A DNA stretch of 40,691 nt from Planctomicrobium piriforme (GCA_945861445.1 CAMAVF010000012.1:1-40691), one strand, 5' to 3'; numbered from the stretch's first letter, positions 8,409 to 16,399 are shown. The notes: generated from the sequence alone by a model not told the origin. Made by a program: numbers and translations.

Positions 8409-9341
8409 TCACTTCTCAGTTTTAATGCGGCTGACTTTGACCGGGGCCAGATCGGCGACCTCATTGTCATCGAGCAGGCGTTGCGTCGACTGCCAGGTGA
8501 AGGTGTCATTACTAACGCGGCGGAGAATGTTGGTTTCCTTCAGCGTGCGTCCGTCGGGCAGCGTTCCCCCAGCATCCAGCACCCAATGGTCGCCGTCACG
8601 ACTCCAATCGGCCTCGCCGATGCCGCCGTTGGCTTCGAAGGTCCAGGAATGGATGGCCCCTGTCGCCGGATCGACTCCAATCACTTGTTTGCCGCTGAGG
8701 GCTCGTGCCGCTTCCTTGATGGAAAACTGCACGTGAATGAACTTCTTGTTGGCGTCCCAGGCGTAACTGGTCTGAATGTCGGCACCGCTGTTGCTGGTCG
8801 ATTTCCATTCGCCGATCAGCCAGCCCAGATCGTTGATGGACACCAGGTCGGCCGGAGATTCACTCAATATGGCCAGCCGCCAGCGATCGTCTTCACGGAC
8901 CAGAAAGGCCCGATAATGTGCGTGTGAAGGACCGTCCGTGGCCCCCTTGCGGATCGTGACGACACCATCTTCGATCGCCGAATCTTTCGCGATGAAACGC
9001 AGCGCTTCCGGCTGTACTTCGGCCTGGACTTCCGGGGTGACGGCGAAGAAGGCGCTGAAACCCTTCTCTAATGCCTCGCGACCTCGAACGACTTCACCGT
9101 GCGCCGTCTGATGCTCTCCCTCGGCCGTCCAAAATGCGGCAACCTTCTTGGCGTCCCGGGCCTCAAACGCTTTGGCGAACGCGGCCATCGTCTCGCGAAT
9201 CGCCGTGCGATCCTTGGCTCGAGTGTCGACTGCGGCGGGTGCTGCTGGCGGTGGCGGCGCTTTGGTCTTGGTTTCCTGAGCGAGGAGTTCCGACAAGATG
9301 ACCACGATGATTGCCACAAACAGCACGACGTGTCGGTTCAT
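8409..9341 (-). CDS. secreted SnoaL/DUF4440-like protein
   Basis: 310 residues with a signal peptide (VVLFVAIIVVILSELLAQ), a Pro/Ala linker, and a DUF4440/SnoaL-like domain at about 44-160: RTAIRETMAAFAKAFEARD, VAAFWTAEGEH, a gap, then RAFLVREDDRWRLA. This is the SgcJ/EcaC pattern (TIGR02246 type). A second domain (172-310) with GWLIGEWKS and many beta-type stretches is lipocalin-like in character. Such proteins have a cone-shaped pocket; no catalytic residues can be assigned. ATG 9341 starts the signal peptide; the frame upstream to 9449 is discarded. It is 79 bases upstream of the glycine-rich gene, so they could share a transcript. Confidence 0.8.
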   Translation of the reverse strand: MNRHVVLFVAIIVVILSELLAQETKTKAPPPPAAPAAVDTRAKDRTAIRETMAAFAKAFEARDAKKVAAFWTAEGEHQTAHGEVVRGREALEKGFSAFFAVTPEVQAEVQPEALRFIAKDSAIEDGVVTIRKGATDGPSHAHYRAFLVREDDRWRLAILSESPADLVSINDLGWLIGEWKSTSNSGADIQTSYAWDANKKFIHVQFSIKEAARALSGKQVIGVDPATGAIHSWTFEANGGIGEADWSRDGDHWVLDAGGTLPDGRTLKETNILRRVSNDTFTWQSTQRLLDDNEVADLAPVKVSRIKTEK

Positions 9342-9672
9342 TGGGATATTCCAGATCGAAGAAGACAAACCCACTGGCAAGCAGGCTGGAGAAATGGAAC
9401 CACTCGCCTGACTTCGCTTGCCGAACTTCAAGTACGAAAAGGGTATCACGAAGATCTCGTGATGAGGGATGAAACAGTTTGCCGGCAGGAAAGAAGTCCC
9501 GCACCCATGAGCAAATGCGTCGCATTCCGAATGGGCGCGACAGATGGCAAAGCTGCAGAGATCGTCGCAGCCGATGCGGCAGACGGGAGTTTCGAACTCG
9601 TCTGAAATTATTGCGATTTCACCTAATGCCTGCGCATTTCGTGGCCGATGTGGCCACCGGCGATTCCGACGC
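9342..9672. other. intergenic stretch without a supported gene
   Basis: Open frames here are short and lack start sites, signal peptides or recognisable motifs. The segment must hold the promoter of the SnoaL-like gene, but no clear -10/-35 pair stands out. Confidence 0.5.
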
Positions 9673-9912
9673 TCACCGGTTCACCGGATCACTCTCGCGG
9701 ATCCGCGCCCGGTGGAGCCCGAAGGCGATCATCTGTGCGGGGAAGTCGCGAATGCCAGGAATCTTGAGCATCAGGCGGGCAATCGACGGCAGCGGTCGGC
9801 CAGGCCCAGTTGATCGAGAGCTTCGAGGGTCGAAGGGTGGATCGTATCGCCTCGGAAATCCCGGTCGAAGTCGCGATGACTTTCCAACAACGTGACCGCG
9901 ACCCCTTGGCGA
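9673..9912 (-). pseudogene. remnant of a FAD-dependent oxidoreductase (UbiH/monooxygenase type)
   Basis: Translating the minus strand directly after the stop of the GlcG-like gene gives GVAVTLLESHRDFDRDFRGD followed by TIHPSTLEALDQLGLADR, the segment that follows the first beta-alpha unit of FAD-dependent monooxygenases (GlyxxVxVLEKxxDFxRDFRGDTxHPSTLxxLdeLGL). After a TGA near 9777 a second frame reads RLMLKIPGIRDFPAQMIAFG and then LHRARIRES up to a TGA at 9673-9675, which resembles the C-terminus of the same family. The FAD GxGxxG segment and the roughly 300 central residues are missing. This is therefore a gene collapsed by a large internal deletion plus truncation of the 5' end. No intact copy is present in the window. 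Confidence 0.75.
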
Positions 9913-9914
9913 GT

Positions 9915-10451
9915 TTACGGTTGCGGCTTGAGTGCCGCTGCTCCCGCGGCTGCGATCTGGCCATCTTCCACCGACTTGACGCCCGAGACGCCAATCGCGC
10001 CGATGATCTTGCCGCCGTGTACGATGGGAATCCCACCTTCAATCGGCAGCGCACCGGGCAGCTTCAGCAGCTTCGCATTCACCCCTCCCATGGCCAGCAA
10101 GTCTTCAAATACTTTCGTCGGACGACGGAAGAGAGCCGCTGTCTTGGCCTTCTCCAGGGAGACTTCCACGCTCCCCAATTGAGTATTGTCCAGACGCTGA
10201 AACGCGACCAGAAATCCCGACCCATCGACCACGGCAATCGCCACCGGCCAATTGTTCTTCTTCGCTTCAACCTCGGCCGCGAGAATCACCTTCTGCGCCA
10301 GTTCCAGCGAAATGGCCTCGCCATAGGGCAGCGGAGCCGCGGCCGGGGGCGGAGTCTGTGCAGCGCCTGGTTGACCGAGGCAAAAGCTGAGCCCCGTGAA
10401 AACGGCAGCCGCGAACATCGATTCACGCGAGAACGAAGACAGACTGATCAT
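9915..10451 (-). CDS. exported GlcG/HbpS-like (DUF336) protein
   Basis: 178 residues with a signal peptide (MFAAAVFTGLSFCLGQPGAAQ after a short N-region). The mature part is a complete GlcG/HbpS domain: SLELAQKVILAAEVEAKKNN, VAIAVVDGSGFLVAFQRLD, EKAKTAALFRRPT, IEGGIPIVHGGKIIGAIGVS and the final DGQIAAAGAAAL. Members of this family bind haem or act as accessory proteins of unknown function. Start ATG 10451 has AAGGA upstream. The collapsed oxidoreductase gene follows at once on the same strand, suggesting the two were once neighbours in one operon. Confidence 0.87.
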   Translation of the reverse strand: MISLSSFSRESMFAAAVFTGLSFCLGQPGAAQTPPPAAAPLPYGEAISLELAQKVILAAEVEAKKNNWPVAIAVVDGSGFLVAFQRLDNTQLGSVEVSLEKAKTAALFRRPTKVFEDLLAMGGVNAKLLKLPGALPIEGGIPIVHGGKIIGAIGVSGVKSVEDGQIAAAGAAALKPQP

Positions 10452-10628
10452 GGAAATGGTCCTTGCAGCAGGTGATCAAACCAGGGATCGATCCGCTGCC
10501 GATCCCAGCCGAATCAGTATGACAAACGACAGCCCTCGTGGCGAATCATCCAATCCCCTAGACCCCACAACGTCGTCAGGTGAGCCGGGTGCCGTGCGGT
10601 GACGTTCCGCCGCTGGGCTTGTCCCAGT

Positions 10629-10853
10629 GGTTCCCGCGCTTCTGCACTACACACCAACTTGCCACTATTTGTAGTGCAAAAGCGAGGGAACCAAACTCCG
10701 CGAGGGCAACGCCGTAGCGGACTGATTTGTGGCAGTTCACGGGATAAGCCAGGTTGACACGGACGCTGGCAGCGTCCGCCACGTGGCCGACGCTGCCAGC
10801 GTCGGCGTATTTCCTCAGCTTTTTCCTCCAGGCAAATCCGCTACGGCGTTGCC
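10629..10853. repeat. cluster of nested inverted repeats between divergent genes
   Basis: The 488-base gap (10452-10939) contains four structures. (1) Arms 10629-10651 and 10670-10692, 23 bases, two mismatches, loop 18. (2) Arms 10705-10721 and 10837-10853, 17 bases, perfect (ggcaacgccgtagcgga). (3) Hairpin 10761-10777 (ggacgct-ggc-agcgtcc). (4) Hairpin 10787-10805 (ccgacgct-gcc-agcgtcgg), which is an inverted copy of (3). Structures 3 and 4 lie inside 2. The design resembles REP/BIME-like or MITE DNA. No protein-coding sequence is supported here; promoters of the flanking genes must also lie in this gap. Confidence 0.8.
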
Positions 10854-10939
10854 GCGAGGGGCGTGGCGTAGTTTCAGCGTACTTCAGTCTGCTAAACTAT
10901 TGCAGATTTCCGATTTTCCTTCCTCTTCAGGAGAGCACC

Positions 10940-11425
10940 ATGAGCCAGTCCACGACACCGATTCCTCCGTGCCAGGAAAACCTGATTCCGCACTTGGTCT
11001 GTGCCCCGTGTACAGCGGCCCTGGAGTTCTACAAGCAGGCCTTCGGGGCCGTGGAACTGCATCGCATGCTGTCGCCTGACGGGAAAAAAATCATGCATGC
11101 GGCGATGCGATTTGGTAACAGCTTTGTGTTCTTCGCCGACGACTTTCCGGAATACTGTGGCGGCAAAGAGCAATCGCCCAAAGCCCTGAAAGGAACACCG
11201 GTGACCTTTCATCAGTACGTCCTGGATTGCGACGCGGCAATCAAGAGGGCGACGGACGCGGGGGCGACGATCCTGATGCCGGCCAGCGACATGTTCTGGG
11301 GCGACCGCTACGGCATCGTAACCGACCCCTTCGGCCACAATTGGGCCTTCGCGACGCACATCAAAGATCTGACGCCCGAACAAATGCAGAACGGGATGCT
11401 GGAAACGATGGCTGCAGCACCATAG
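10940..11425 (+). CDS. VOC/glyoxalase superfamily protein, PhnB-like
   Basis: 161 residues, one vicinal-oxygen-chelate domain of the PhnB/3-demethylubiquinone methyltransferase-like type. Typical landmarks are IPHLVCAPCTAALEFYKQAF, MHAAMRFGNSFVFFADD, HQYVLDCDAAIKRATDAGA and a C-terminal WGDRYGIVTDPFGHNWAFAT. Metal-binding positions of true glyoxalases are only partly conserved in this group, so no reaction is assigned. ATG 10940 follows AGGAG by about 6 bases; the longer frame to 10754 runs through repeats and is rejected. Confidence 0.88.
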   Translation: MSQSTTPIPPCQENLIPHLVCAPCTAALEFYKQAFGAVELHRMLSPDGKKIMHAAMRFGNSFVFFADDFPEYCGGKEQSPKALKGTPVTFHQYVLDCDAAIKRATDAGATILMPASDMFWGDRYGIVTDPFGHNWAFATHIKDLTPEQMQNGMLETMAAAP

Positions 11426-11785
11426 TTAACTTTTAACAGCGATTGAAGATTGCTGGAGGATGAGATCGGAGGGTGATCGAAATGAGCGAACCGTTGCCTC
11501 CCACGGAATTGACAGCCGATTCCGAATACCTGCGGCTCCTGGGCCGAATTTCCGAGGTTTACACCACGGGACAGGTGCGGGCCCACCAGGCTGTGAATGC
11601 CCAGATCACCGAGACCTATTGGCAGATCGGCCACGATATCGTCGAATTCGAGCAGGAAGGCAGAGTCCGAGCCGAATATGGCAAGGCCCTGCTGGCCAGT
11701 CTCAGCCGCGACCTAACCCTTCGCCACGGCAAGGGTTTCAGTCGCAGCAATCTCGTTCGCTTTCGCCAGCTGTACCTTACCTACC

Positions 11786-11814
11786 CAATAAGTGCGAAGC
11801 CTTCGCACTTATTG
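11786..11814. repeat. perfect hairpin inside the DUF1016 coding sequence (copy 1)
   Basis: Arms of 13 bases (caataagtgcgaa at 11786-11798 and ttcgcacttattg at 11802-11814) with a 3-base loop. The hairpin encodes the residues between LTYP and LSWSHY, a position where relatives have a short variable segment. Confidence 0.85.
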
Positions 11815-11959
11815 AGTTGGTCGCATTATGTCGAACTGCTTAAGGTGGATGACAGCCTGGAGCGAAGCTTCTATGAGCAGCAGGCCGTCCGCGAGAAGTG
11901 GTCCGTTCCAGAGCTTCAACGCCAGAAAAAATTCTCAATTCAACCTGGCATACCCAAAA

Positions 11960-11978
11960 GGTGCGACGCTGTCGCACC
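11960..11978. repeat. hairpin inside the duplicated DUF1016 segment (copy 2)
   Basis: Arms of 8 bases (ggtgcgac at 11960-11967, gtcgcacc at 11971-11978) with a 3-base loop. It sits at the same place in the protein alignment as the hairpin at 11786 but has a different sequence. Confidence 0.8.
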
Positions 11979-12130
11979 AATTGAGTTGGTCTCACGTCGT
12001 GGAACTTCTCAAGATCGATGATCCGTTGGAACGCGGCTTTTACGAACAGCAGAACGTTCCCGCGACGCCGCGGAAGCGGTGACGCACGGAAGTGACGTTG
12101 CGAGACAGGCGGAAAACAAATAGGGGCCAC

Positions 12131-12994
12131 ATGAGCACGACTCCCAAGACCATTCAGATCTTTCTGCCGAGCGGTGATCCTCGAGGAATTCGCATTGCCG
12201 AGATCACGACACGGATCGTGCAGGTGATCGAAGTCCCGCGCAGCCTGCTGCCAGACTTCATCAAGATGCCCGAGAGCAATCAGGTCGCTCTCTACTTTCT
12301 GTTCGGCGAGGCCGAGGACGGCACCGACGCGAAGGTCTACATCGGACAGACCGGTGACCTGCCAGCACGCCTGACCAGTCACAACAAAAGCAAGGACTTT
12401 TGGCAGCGGGCCATCGTCCTGATTTCCCGTACCAACAGCCTGACTCAAACGCACTCGCTGTTTCTGGAATGGTATTGCCTGCAAGCGGCCAACAAGGCCG
12501 CCCGCTATGTTGTCGAGAATGGCAATGCGGGCAGCAAACCACACACACCCGCTCCATTGGAAGCGGATTGCCTGGAAATCTTCGAGACGGGGCAGGTGCT
12601 GCTGGCCACGCTCGGGTATCCTGTCTTTGATGCGGTTTCCAAGCCTGTTACGTCATCAGAAGAACTCGAAGTGTTTTACTGCAAAGCCTCGGGGGCTGAC
12701 GGTCGGGGGTTGTACACGCCTGAGGGATTTGTGGTACTGAAGGGGTCCAGCGGCCGAAAGACCAACGTCGATTCGCTCATCGGAACTCCGGCCGAAAGAT
12801 TTCGCGAAAGACTTGTGAAATCGGGCGTTCTCAAGGTGGCTGGCGATAAGGTCGTCATGGCGACGGATCACCTATTTAAGACCCCCAGCGGTGCGGCGCT
12901 CGCCCTCACGGGACGAATGACCAATGGTTGGGTGAATTGGAGAAGCAAAGACGGCAAAACTCTCGACGAACTGAAACGCCAGCAGCCGGAATAA
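12131..12994 (+). CDS. GIY-YIG nuclease family protein with DUF4357
   Basis: 287 residues. The GIY-YIG domain lies at about 51-130: VALYFLFG (replacing GIY), KVYIGQT with YIG at 70-72, candidate catalytic Arg80 in LPARLTSHNKS and Glu113 in FLEWYCLQAA. A middle region (about 140-240) is followed by a C-terminal DUF4357 (TPSGAALALTGRMTNGWVNW). Proteins of this build are seen near restriction-modification and other defence loci, but their substrate is not defined. ATG 12131 has AGGGG a few bases upstream; the listed frame begins at 12092 but those codons lack support. The broken DUF1016 nuclease gene lies just upstream. Confidence 0.85.
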   Translation: MSTTPKTIQIFLPSGDPRGIRIAEITTRIVQVIEVPRSLLPDFIKMPESNQVALYFLFGEAEDGTDAKVYIGQTGDLPARLTSHNKSKDFWQRAIVLISRTNSLTQTHSLFLEWYCLQAANKAARYVVENGNAGSKPHTPAPLEADCLEIFETGQVLLATLGYPVFDAVSKPVTSSEELEVFYCKASGADGRGLYTPEGFVVLKGSSGRKTNVDSLIGTPAERFRERLVKSGVLKVAGDKVVMATDHLFKTPSGAALALTGRMTNGWVNWRSKDGKTLDELKRQQPE

Positions 12995-12997
12995 AAA

Positions 12998-13078
12998 TGA
13001 GCGGAATGGCGCTAGCCACCGGTGTTTTATTCGGACGGCGGACGGAAGAAGTACCGGCGGCTAGCGCCGTGCCGCTCA
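12998..13078. repeat. 26-base inverted repeat just after the GIY-YIG gene
   Basis: Arms 12998-13023 and 13053-13078 are complementary with three mismatches (core ggcgctagcc). The left arm starts 3 bases after the stop codon, so the RNA could form a hairpin that ends transcription, although no T-run follows. Confidence 0.8.
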
Positions 13079-13287
13079 CCGATGAGTGTTTAACAATACC
13101 CCTTTTGGTGACTTTGACACCTCATTGTATGATCGAGGGGTGGTCTGTTCTGAAGCGGTGCGTCTGGGCAGGCACGGGGTGGAATGTTGGGAAATTGGGG
13201 CTTTGAACTGAGTTTACAGGGACTTGCGGGAATCGGGCGTGTTTGAGGAATCGTATTTGTCCTAATCACCGGTCGCGCAGCGACCGC

Positions 13288-13372
13288 GAATACAAGCTCG
13301 CGGCGCCAGCGAGTGAATTCTTGCTGCTCGATTGCGACGGAATGCACTCGCTGGCGTTTCTAGCTTGTATTC
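13288..13372. repeat. 28-base inverted repeat of a dispersed family
   Basis: Arms 13288-13315 and 13345-13372 match with four mismatches (outer gaatacaagct, inner cgccagcgagtg). A related single arm occurs at 19141-19174. This gives a family with at least two locations in the window. Confidence 0.8.
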
Positions 13373-13496
13373 ATCAAACACGCTTTAGCGTCGGCGACTG
13401 CGGTTTGGCGGGGGGCTTGAACTGGCGGGCAGTTCGGGGGCGCCGATGGTGCGCCTGCGGCGAGAGAGTTGACGGGAGAAAGTAGAAAGTAGACTT

Positions 13497-13955
13497 AAGA
13501 CAGATTGAAGAATTCAAAGAATCAAAGAAGTTGAAGAGCGAGAGAGATCTTGGCGTGCGTCTGGACTGTAAGATGGGCACTCCTGCCCGTCTGTATTTGT
13601 GAATGCAGCGACGGACAAGAGTGTCTACCAACGAAGACAACCGGCCAAAGAAATCAGAACTCAATGAGCGCACGAGGTCTGGTGGTTGAGGAAATGACGA
13701 ATGTCGAAATCCGAATGTCGAATGAAGGACCAAAGACAAAGGGTCGTGATAGGGTACGGTAGTTCAAAGAATTCGAAGAGTTCAAAGAATGCGCGAGGTC
13801 TCATGACCTGCTGAGGTCCGGAGTTGCGGGCTCGGACTGACCTGGAGACTCGTCCCGGGTCGGTACGCCGCACCCAGAGACGGGCAAGAGTGCCCATCTT
13901 ACCAGCCGGTCAAAGAAATCGAAGGGATCAAAGAAGGCGACTTCTTTAAGGGTGG
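13497..13955. repeat. low-complexity gap with degenerate 9-base repeats and an inverted repeat
   Basis: The gap between the GIY-YIG and SMP-30 genes (12995-14355) has no supported gene. Several places carry degenerate ttcaaagaa-type 9-mers (about 13506-13545, 13762-13790, 13910-13940), related to the perfect tandem array at 14054. A 24-base inverted repeat with one mismatch spans 13569-13592 and 13878-13901 (taagatgggcactc...). A shortened relative, acggacaagagtgtctacc, is at about 13610. Confidence 0.65.
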
Positions 13956-14053
13956 GCGGCGGGAACAGGTCCGGGTGCTCGCTGCGATCGCTAAATCATT
14001 GGTGTGTCATAAGTTGAGGTCTCACCAATGAAATGGTGCATCTAAACGTCAGT

Positions 14054-14125
14054 TCAAAGATGTCAAAGATGTCAAAGATGTCAAAGATGTCAAAGATGTC
14101 AAAGATGTCGAAGATGTCGAAGATG
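14054..14125. repeat. 9-base tandem repeat, eight units
   Basis: Six exact copies of tcaaagatg followed by two of tcgaagatg, in perfect register. Because the period is a multiple of three, all frames stay open through it (SKM repeats on plus, IFD repeats on minus), which makes false ORFs. Probably a slippage-prone microsatellite-like array. Confidence 0.95.
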
Positions 14126-14355
14126 TCGCGAGTTTTGAGTGGGTGTGGAGACGGGAAGAGCTCCTGCCACAGACGCCAAGTCGCAAAGTTACGACGAGAG
14201 GGCCGCATCGCGTCAGGTCAATTGTCAGTTGGCGTTGGTGGGTGTCGCTGGCGGGTGTTGCCCTGATGGCTGGCTGCGCCCAATTTGTGTACCATTTGAG
14301 ACGTTCGTTGCACCGTTGGATGTCTCAACTCACGTCACACAACCGGGAGAACACC

Positions 14356-15411
14356 ATGCGCCATTGGGTCTGCTGTCTGGTCGTCGTTTTGTCTGCGAAT
14401 CTGTCTGCGTTCGCTGCCCCTCCGAAACCCACGGGTGAGACCATCGTGTCGCCTGACGCGCAGCTCGAATTGCTCTTTACGCGTTCGGAGAAGATCACCG
14501 GGGGGCTGACCGAAGGGCCGACGGTGGCTCCCGATGGTTCCATCTATTTTTCCGACATTCCGTTCGGTGCTGACAAAGGGATGATCTTGCGGTTTGATCC
14601 GAAGTCCAAAAAGACGATGGTCTTCACACGAAACAGTATGAAGTCCAACGGCCTGAAGTTTGACGCACAGGGCCGACTGAACGCCTGCGAAGGGTCTGAC
14701 TTCGGTGGGCGGGCCGTGGTGCGCTACGACCTCACGACGGGAAAGCGGACTGTTCTCGCTGACAAGTACCAGGGCAAGCGATTCAATGCACCCAACGATC
14801 TGGTGATTGATCGTGAAGGTCGCATCTATTTCTCGGATCCCAAATACCTGGGGACAGAGAAACGCGAATTGGAACACCGGGCTGTCTACCGGATTGACAC
14901 TGACGGCACTGTGATCGAGATCACCCATGAAGTGGAAAAGCCGAATGGCGTGGCCTTGAGTCCCGATGGCAAGACGTTGTACGTGGCCGATCACAATAAT
15001 GGGACAGATCAGATTGGTTCGGATGAAGTGCCGAAAAAGGGGGCGATGAAGGTCTATGCGTTTCCCCTGGGCGCTGACGGGAAGGTCAATGGGCCGCGTA
15101 AGGTCTTGTACGATTTTGGAACGCAAAACGGCTGCGATGGGATGACGATCGACTCGAAAGGGAACATCTACATCACGGCCCGCAGCTTGAAGCGACCGGG
15201 GGTCCTCGTCCTGAATCCGGAAGGGAAAGAGGTGGCTTTCATCCCGACCGGCGAGTCTCAGCCTGACGATACGACCGAAGCCGTGGGGCTGCCGAGCAAC
15301 GTCACGTTTGGAATCGGTGCGGAGAGTAAAACTTTGTACATCACCGTCGACAAGAGCCTGTATCGCATCAATTTGAAGTCGGAAGGTTTTCGCCTGCCGG
15401 CGAAGAACTAA
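14356..15411 (+). CDS. exported SMP-30/gluconolactonase-like beta-propeller protein
   Basis: 351 residues: signal peptide (WVCCLVVVLSANLSAFAAPP), then an SMP-30/gluconolactonase/LRE-like six-bladed propeller. Landmarks are TEGPTVAPDGSIYFSDIPFG, SNGLKFDAQGRLNACEG, FNAPNDLVIDREGRIYFSDP, EKPNGVALSPDGKTLYVAD and CDGMTIDSKGNIYITA. The conserved Glu (LTEGP), Asn (APNDL, KPNGV) and Asp (CDGM) ligands of the metal site are present, consistent with a calcium-dependent lactonase fold. Start ATG 14356 has GGGAG 6 bases upstream and opens the signal peptide. Substrate unknown; sugar lactones are the usual guess. Confidence 0.9.
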   Translation: MRHWVCCLVVVLSANLSAFAAPPKPTGETIVSPDAQLELLFTRSEKITGGLTEGPTVAPDGSIYFSDIPFGADKGMILRFDPKSKKTMVFTRNSMKSNGLKFDAQGRLNACEGSDFGGRAVVRYDLTTGKRTVLADKYQGKRFNAPNDLVIDREGRIYFSDPKYLGTEKRELEHRAVYRIDTDGTVIEITHEVEKPNGVALSPDGKTLYVADHNNGTDQIGSDEVPKKGAMKVYAFPLGADGKVNGPRKVLYDFGTQNGCDGMTIDSKGNIYITARSLKRPGVLVLNPEGKEVAFIPTGESQPDDTTEAVGLPSNVTFGIGAESKTLYITVDKSLYRINLKSEGFRLPAKN

Positions 15412-15531
15412 CGGTTATGTAATGGAGAAACGGCTGAGAGTTGCGCATCCTGCTGGATATAGTAAGAGATCATCAGTCCGTTTGGCCGGTCTGCGTTAAG
15501 GCTGGCCCGACGGACTCTCGGGGGCGCAAAC

Positions 15532-16032
15532 ATGAAATCTTCGGCATGGTGGGTGTGTGGACTGATCGCGCTGGCCGGCATCATCAATTTACCGGTGGTC
15601 CAGGCGCAGGGACGTGGCTCCAGTGGAATGCTGCGCCGCTATCAGCAACTGAATCAACAACGTGCGAAGCAGCAGCAGGCGATGCAGAAGGCCTACATCG
15701 AGTGGTATCAGAAGGTGCAGGCCGAAGCTGCGGCAAAGAGGGCGGCTCACATTGCCGATGTGCAGCAGAAAAAGGCCCAGGCGGAAGTCGAACGACAGGC
15801 GAGAATCGAAAAGACGAAACAGCACAACGCCGAACTGGCGGCGAATCCGCGTGCCAAAACTAAGACGTCTGGCAAGTCTGACGAAGCTTCGGGGAAGGCT
15901 GAGACGGCAGATCGGGAAGACCCGGAATCGGGCGAGAAGGAAACGGCTGGTCAGGAATCCACCGACAAGAAGCCAGCGCCCGCGGTCAAGACGGACAAAC
16001 CCGCCAAGACGACTCGACCGGCCAAGAAGTAG
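15532..16032 (+). CDS. small secreted coiled-coil, Lys/Glu/Ala-rich protein
   Basis: 166 residues. A signal peptide (WWVCGLIALAGIINLPVVQAQ) precedes a Gln/Ala/Lys-rich helix (about 33-105; RAKQQQAMQKAYIEWYQKVQ) likely to form a coiled coil, then a disordered charged tail ending PAKTTRPAKK. No known family. It is 120 bases downstream of the SMP-30-like gene, possibly the same transcript. Its final codons are part of the tandem duplication described at 15974. Confidence 0.7.
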   Translation: MKSSAWWVCGLIALAGIINLPVVQAQGRGSSGMLRRYQQLNQQRAKQQQAMQKAYIEWYQKVQAEAAAKRAAHIADVQQKKAQAEVERQARIEKTKQHNAELAANPRAKTKTSGKSDEASGKAETADREDPESGEKETAGQESTDKKPAPAVKTDKPAKTTRPAKK

Positions 16033-16399
16033 GGAAGCTCTGGGCTGCCCGTGGTCGTCGTAGATCGTTGTTCACAGAAACTGTTTTGACAAAAATGGTG
16101 GGACAAAAATATGAGATGAGAGAGGGATCCCGGTCGTATCACTAAGTGGGATGGTCATCATTTTTTTGTCCTACCTTTTTTTTGTCAGCACCCGCGGCTA
16201 GGACAGACCAGCCCGCCAAGACGACGCTTGCCACCAAGAAGTCGGAAAACATCCGGATGCCAGTGGTAGTCGTTGATCGTTGTTCACAGAATCTATTTTG
16301 ACAAAAAAATGGTAGGACAAAAAATGAGATGACCGAAGGATCCTGGTCGTTTCACTCAGTGGAGTGGTCATCATTTTTTTGTCCTACCATTTTTTTGTC
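15974..16399. repeat. direct tandem duplication of a gene 3' end plus terminator (about 213 bases)
   Basis: Unit 1 (15974-16185) includes the last codons of the coiled-coil protein, its TAG and a hairpin region; unit 2 (16186-16399) repeats the same order. Shared landmarks are cccgcggt/cccgcggc, cccgccaagacgac, ccaagaagt, gatcgttgttcacagaa, gacaaaaa, gggatcc or ggatcc, and ggtcatcatttttttgtcc. In unit 2 the stop codon has become TCG, and codons have drifted. The duplication is old enough for many point changes. Confidence 0.8.

Larger units (their letters stand above)
11482..12082 (+). pseudogene. broken DUF1016/YhcG-type nuclease gene with duplicated segment
   Basis: From ATG 11482 (GGAGGG upstream) the frame encodes the N-terminal domain of DUF1016 (PDDEXK nuclease, YhcG family): HQAVNAQITETYWQIGHDIV, EYGKALLASLSRDL, GFSRSNLVRFRQLYLTYP, LSWSHYVELLKVDDSLERSF, REKWSVPELQRQ. 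The domain is then interrupted. A second, diverged copy of the LTYP-to-YEQQ part follows from about 11936 in another frame (LAYPKGATLSHQLSWSHVVE, LLKIDDPLERGFYEQQ) and ends at TGA 12080-12082. The catalytic C-terminal PDDEXK domain is missing. The structure looks like a recombination between two homologous genes followed by deletion. The first frame alone could still give a 179-residue protein. Confidence 0.75.

Noticed and set aside
10754-10939. N-terminal extension of the VOC protein
   Set aside because: The extension is a translation of the inverted-repeat cluster; ATG 10940 has a good ribosome binding site.
11828-12082. Separate gene for the second DUF1016 fragment
   Set aside because: It has no start with ribosome binding site, begins in unrelated codons and covers only the middle of the domain, so it is treated as part of one broken gene.
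14054-14125. Possible CRISPR array
   Set aside because: Units are only 9 bases and contiguous with no spacers; no cas genes are present.
13996-14266. Two small overlapping frames with SKM repeats (plus) and IFD repeats (minus)
   Set aside because: They are the translation of the 9-base tandem array, whose period is a multiple of three.
14143-14355. In-frame extension of the SMP-30-like protein containing a lipobox-like LMAGC
   Set aside because: The proper start at 14356 has a ribosome binding site and begins a complete signal peptide; two export signals in series are unlikely.
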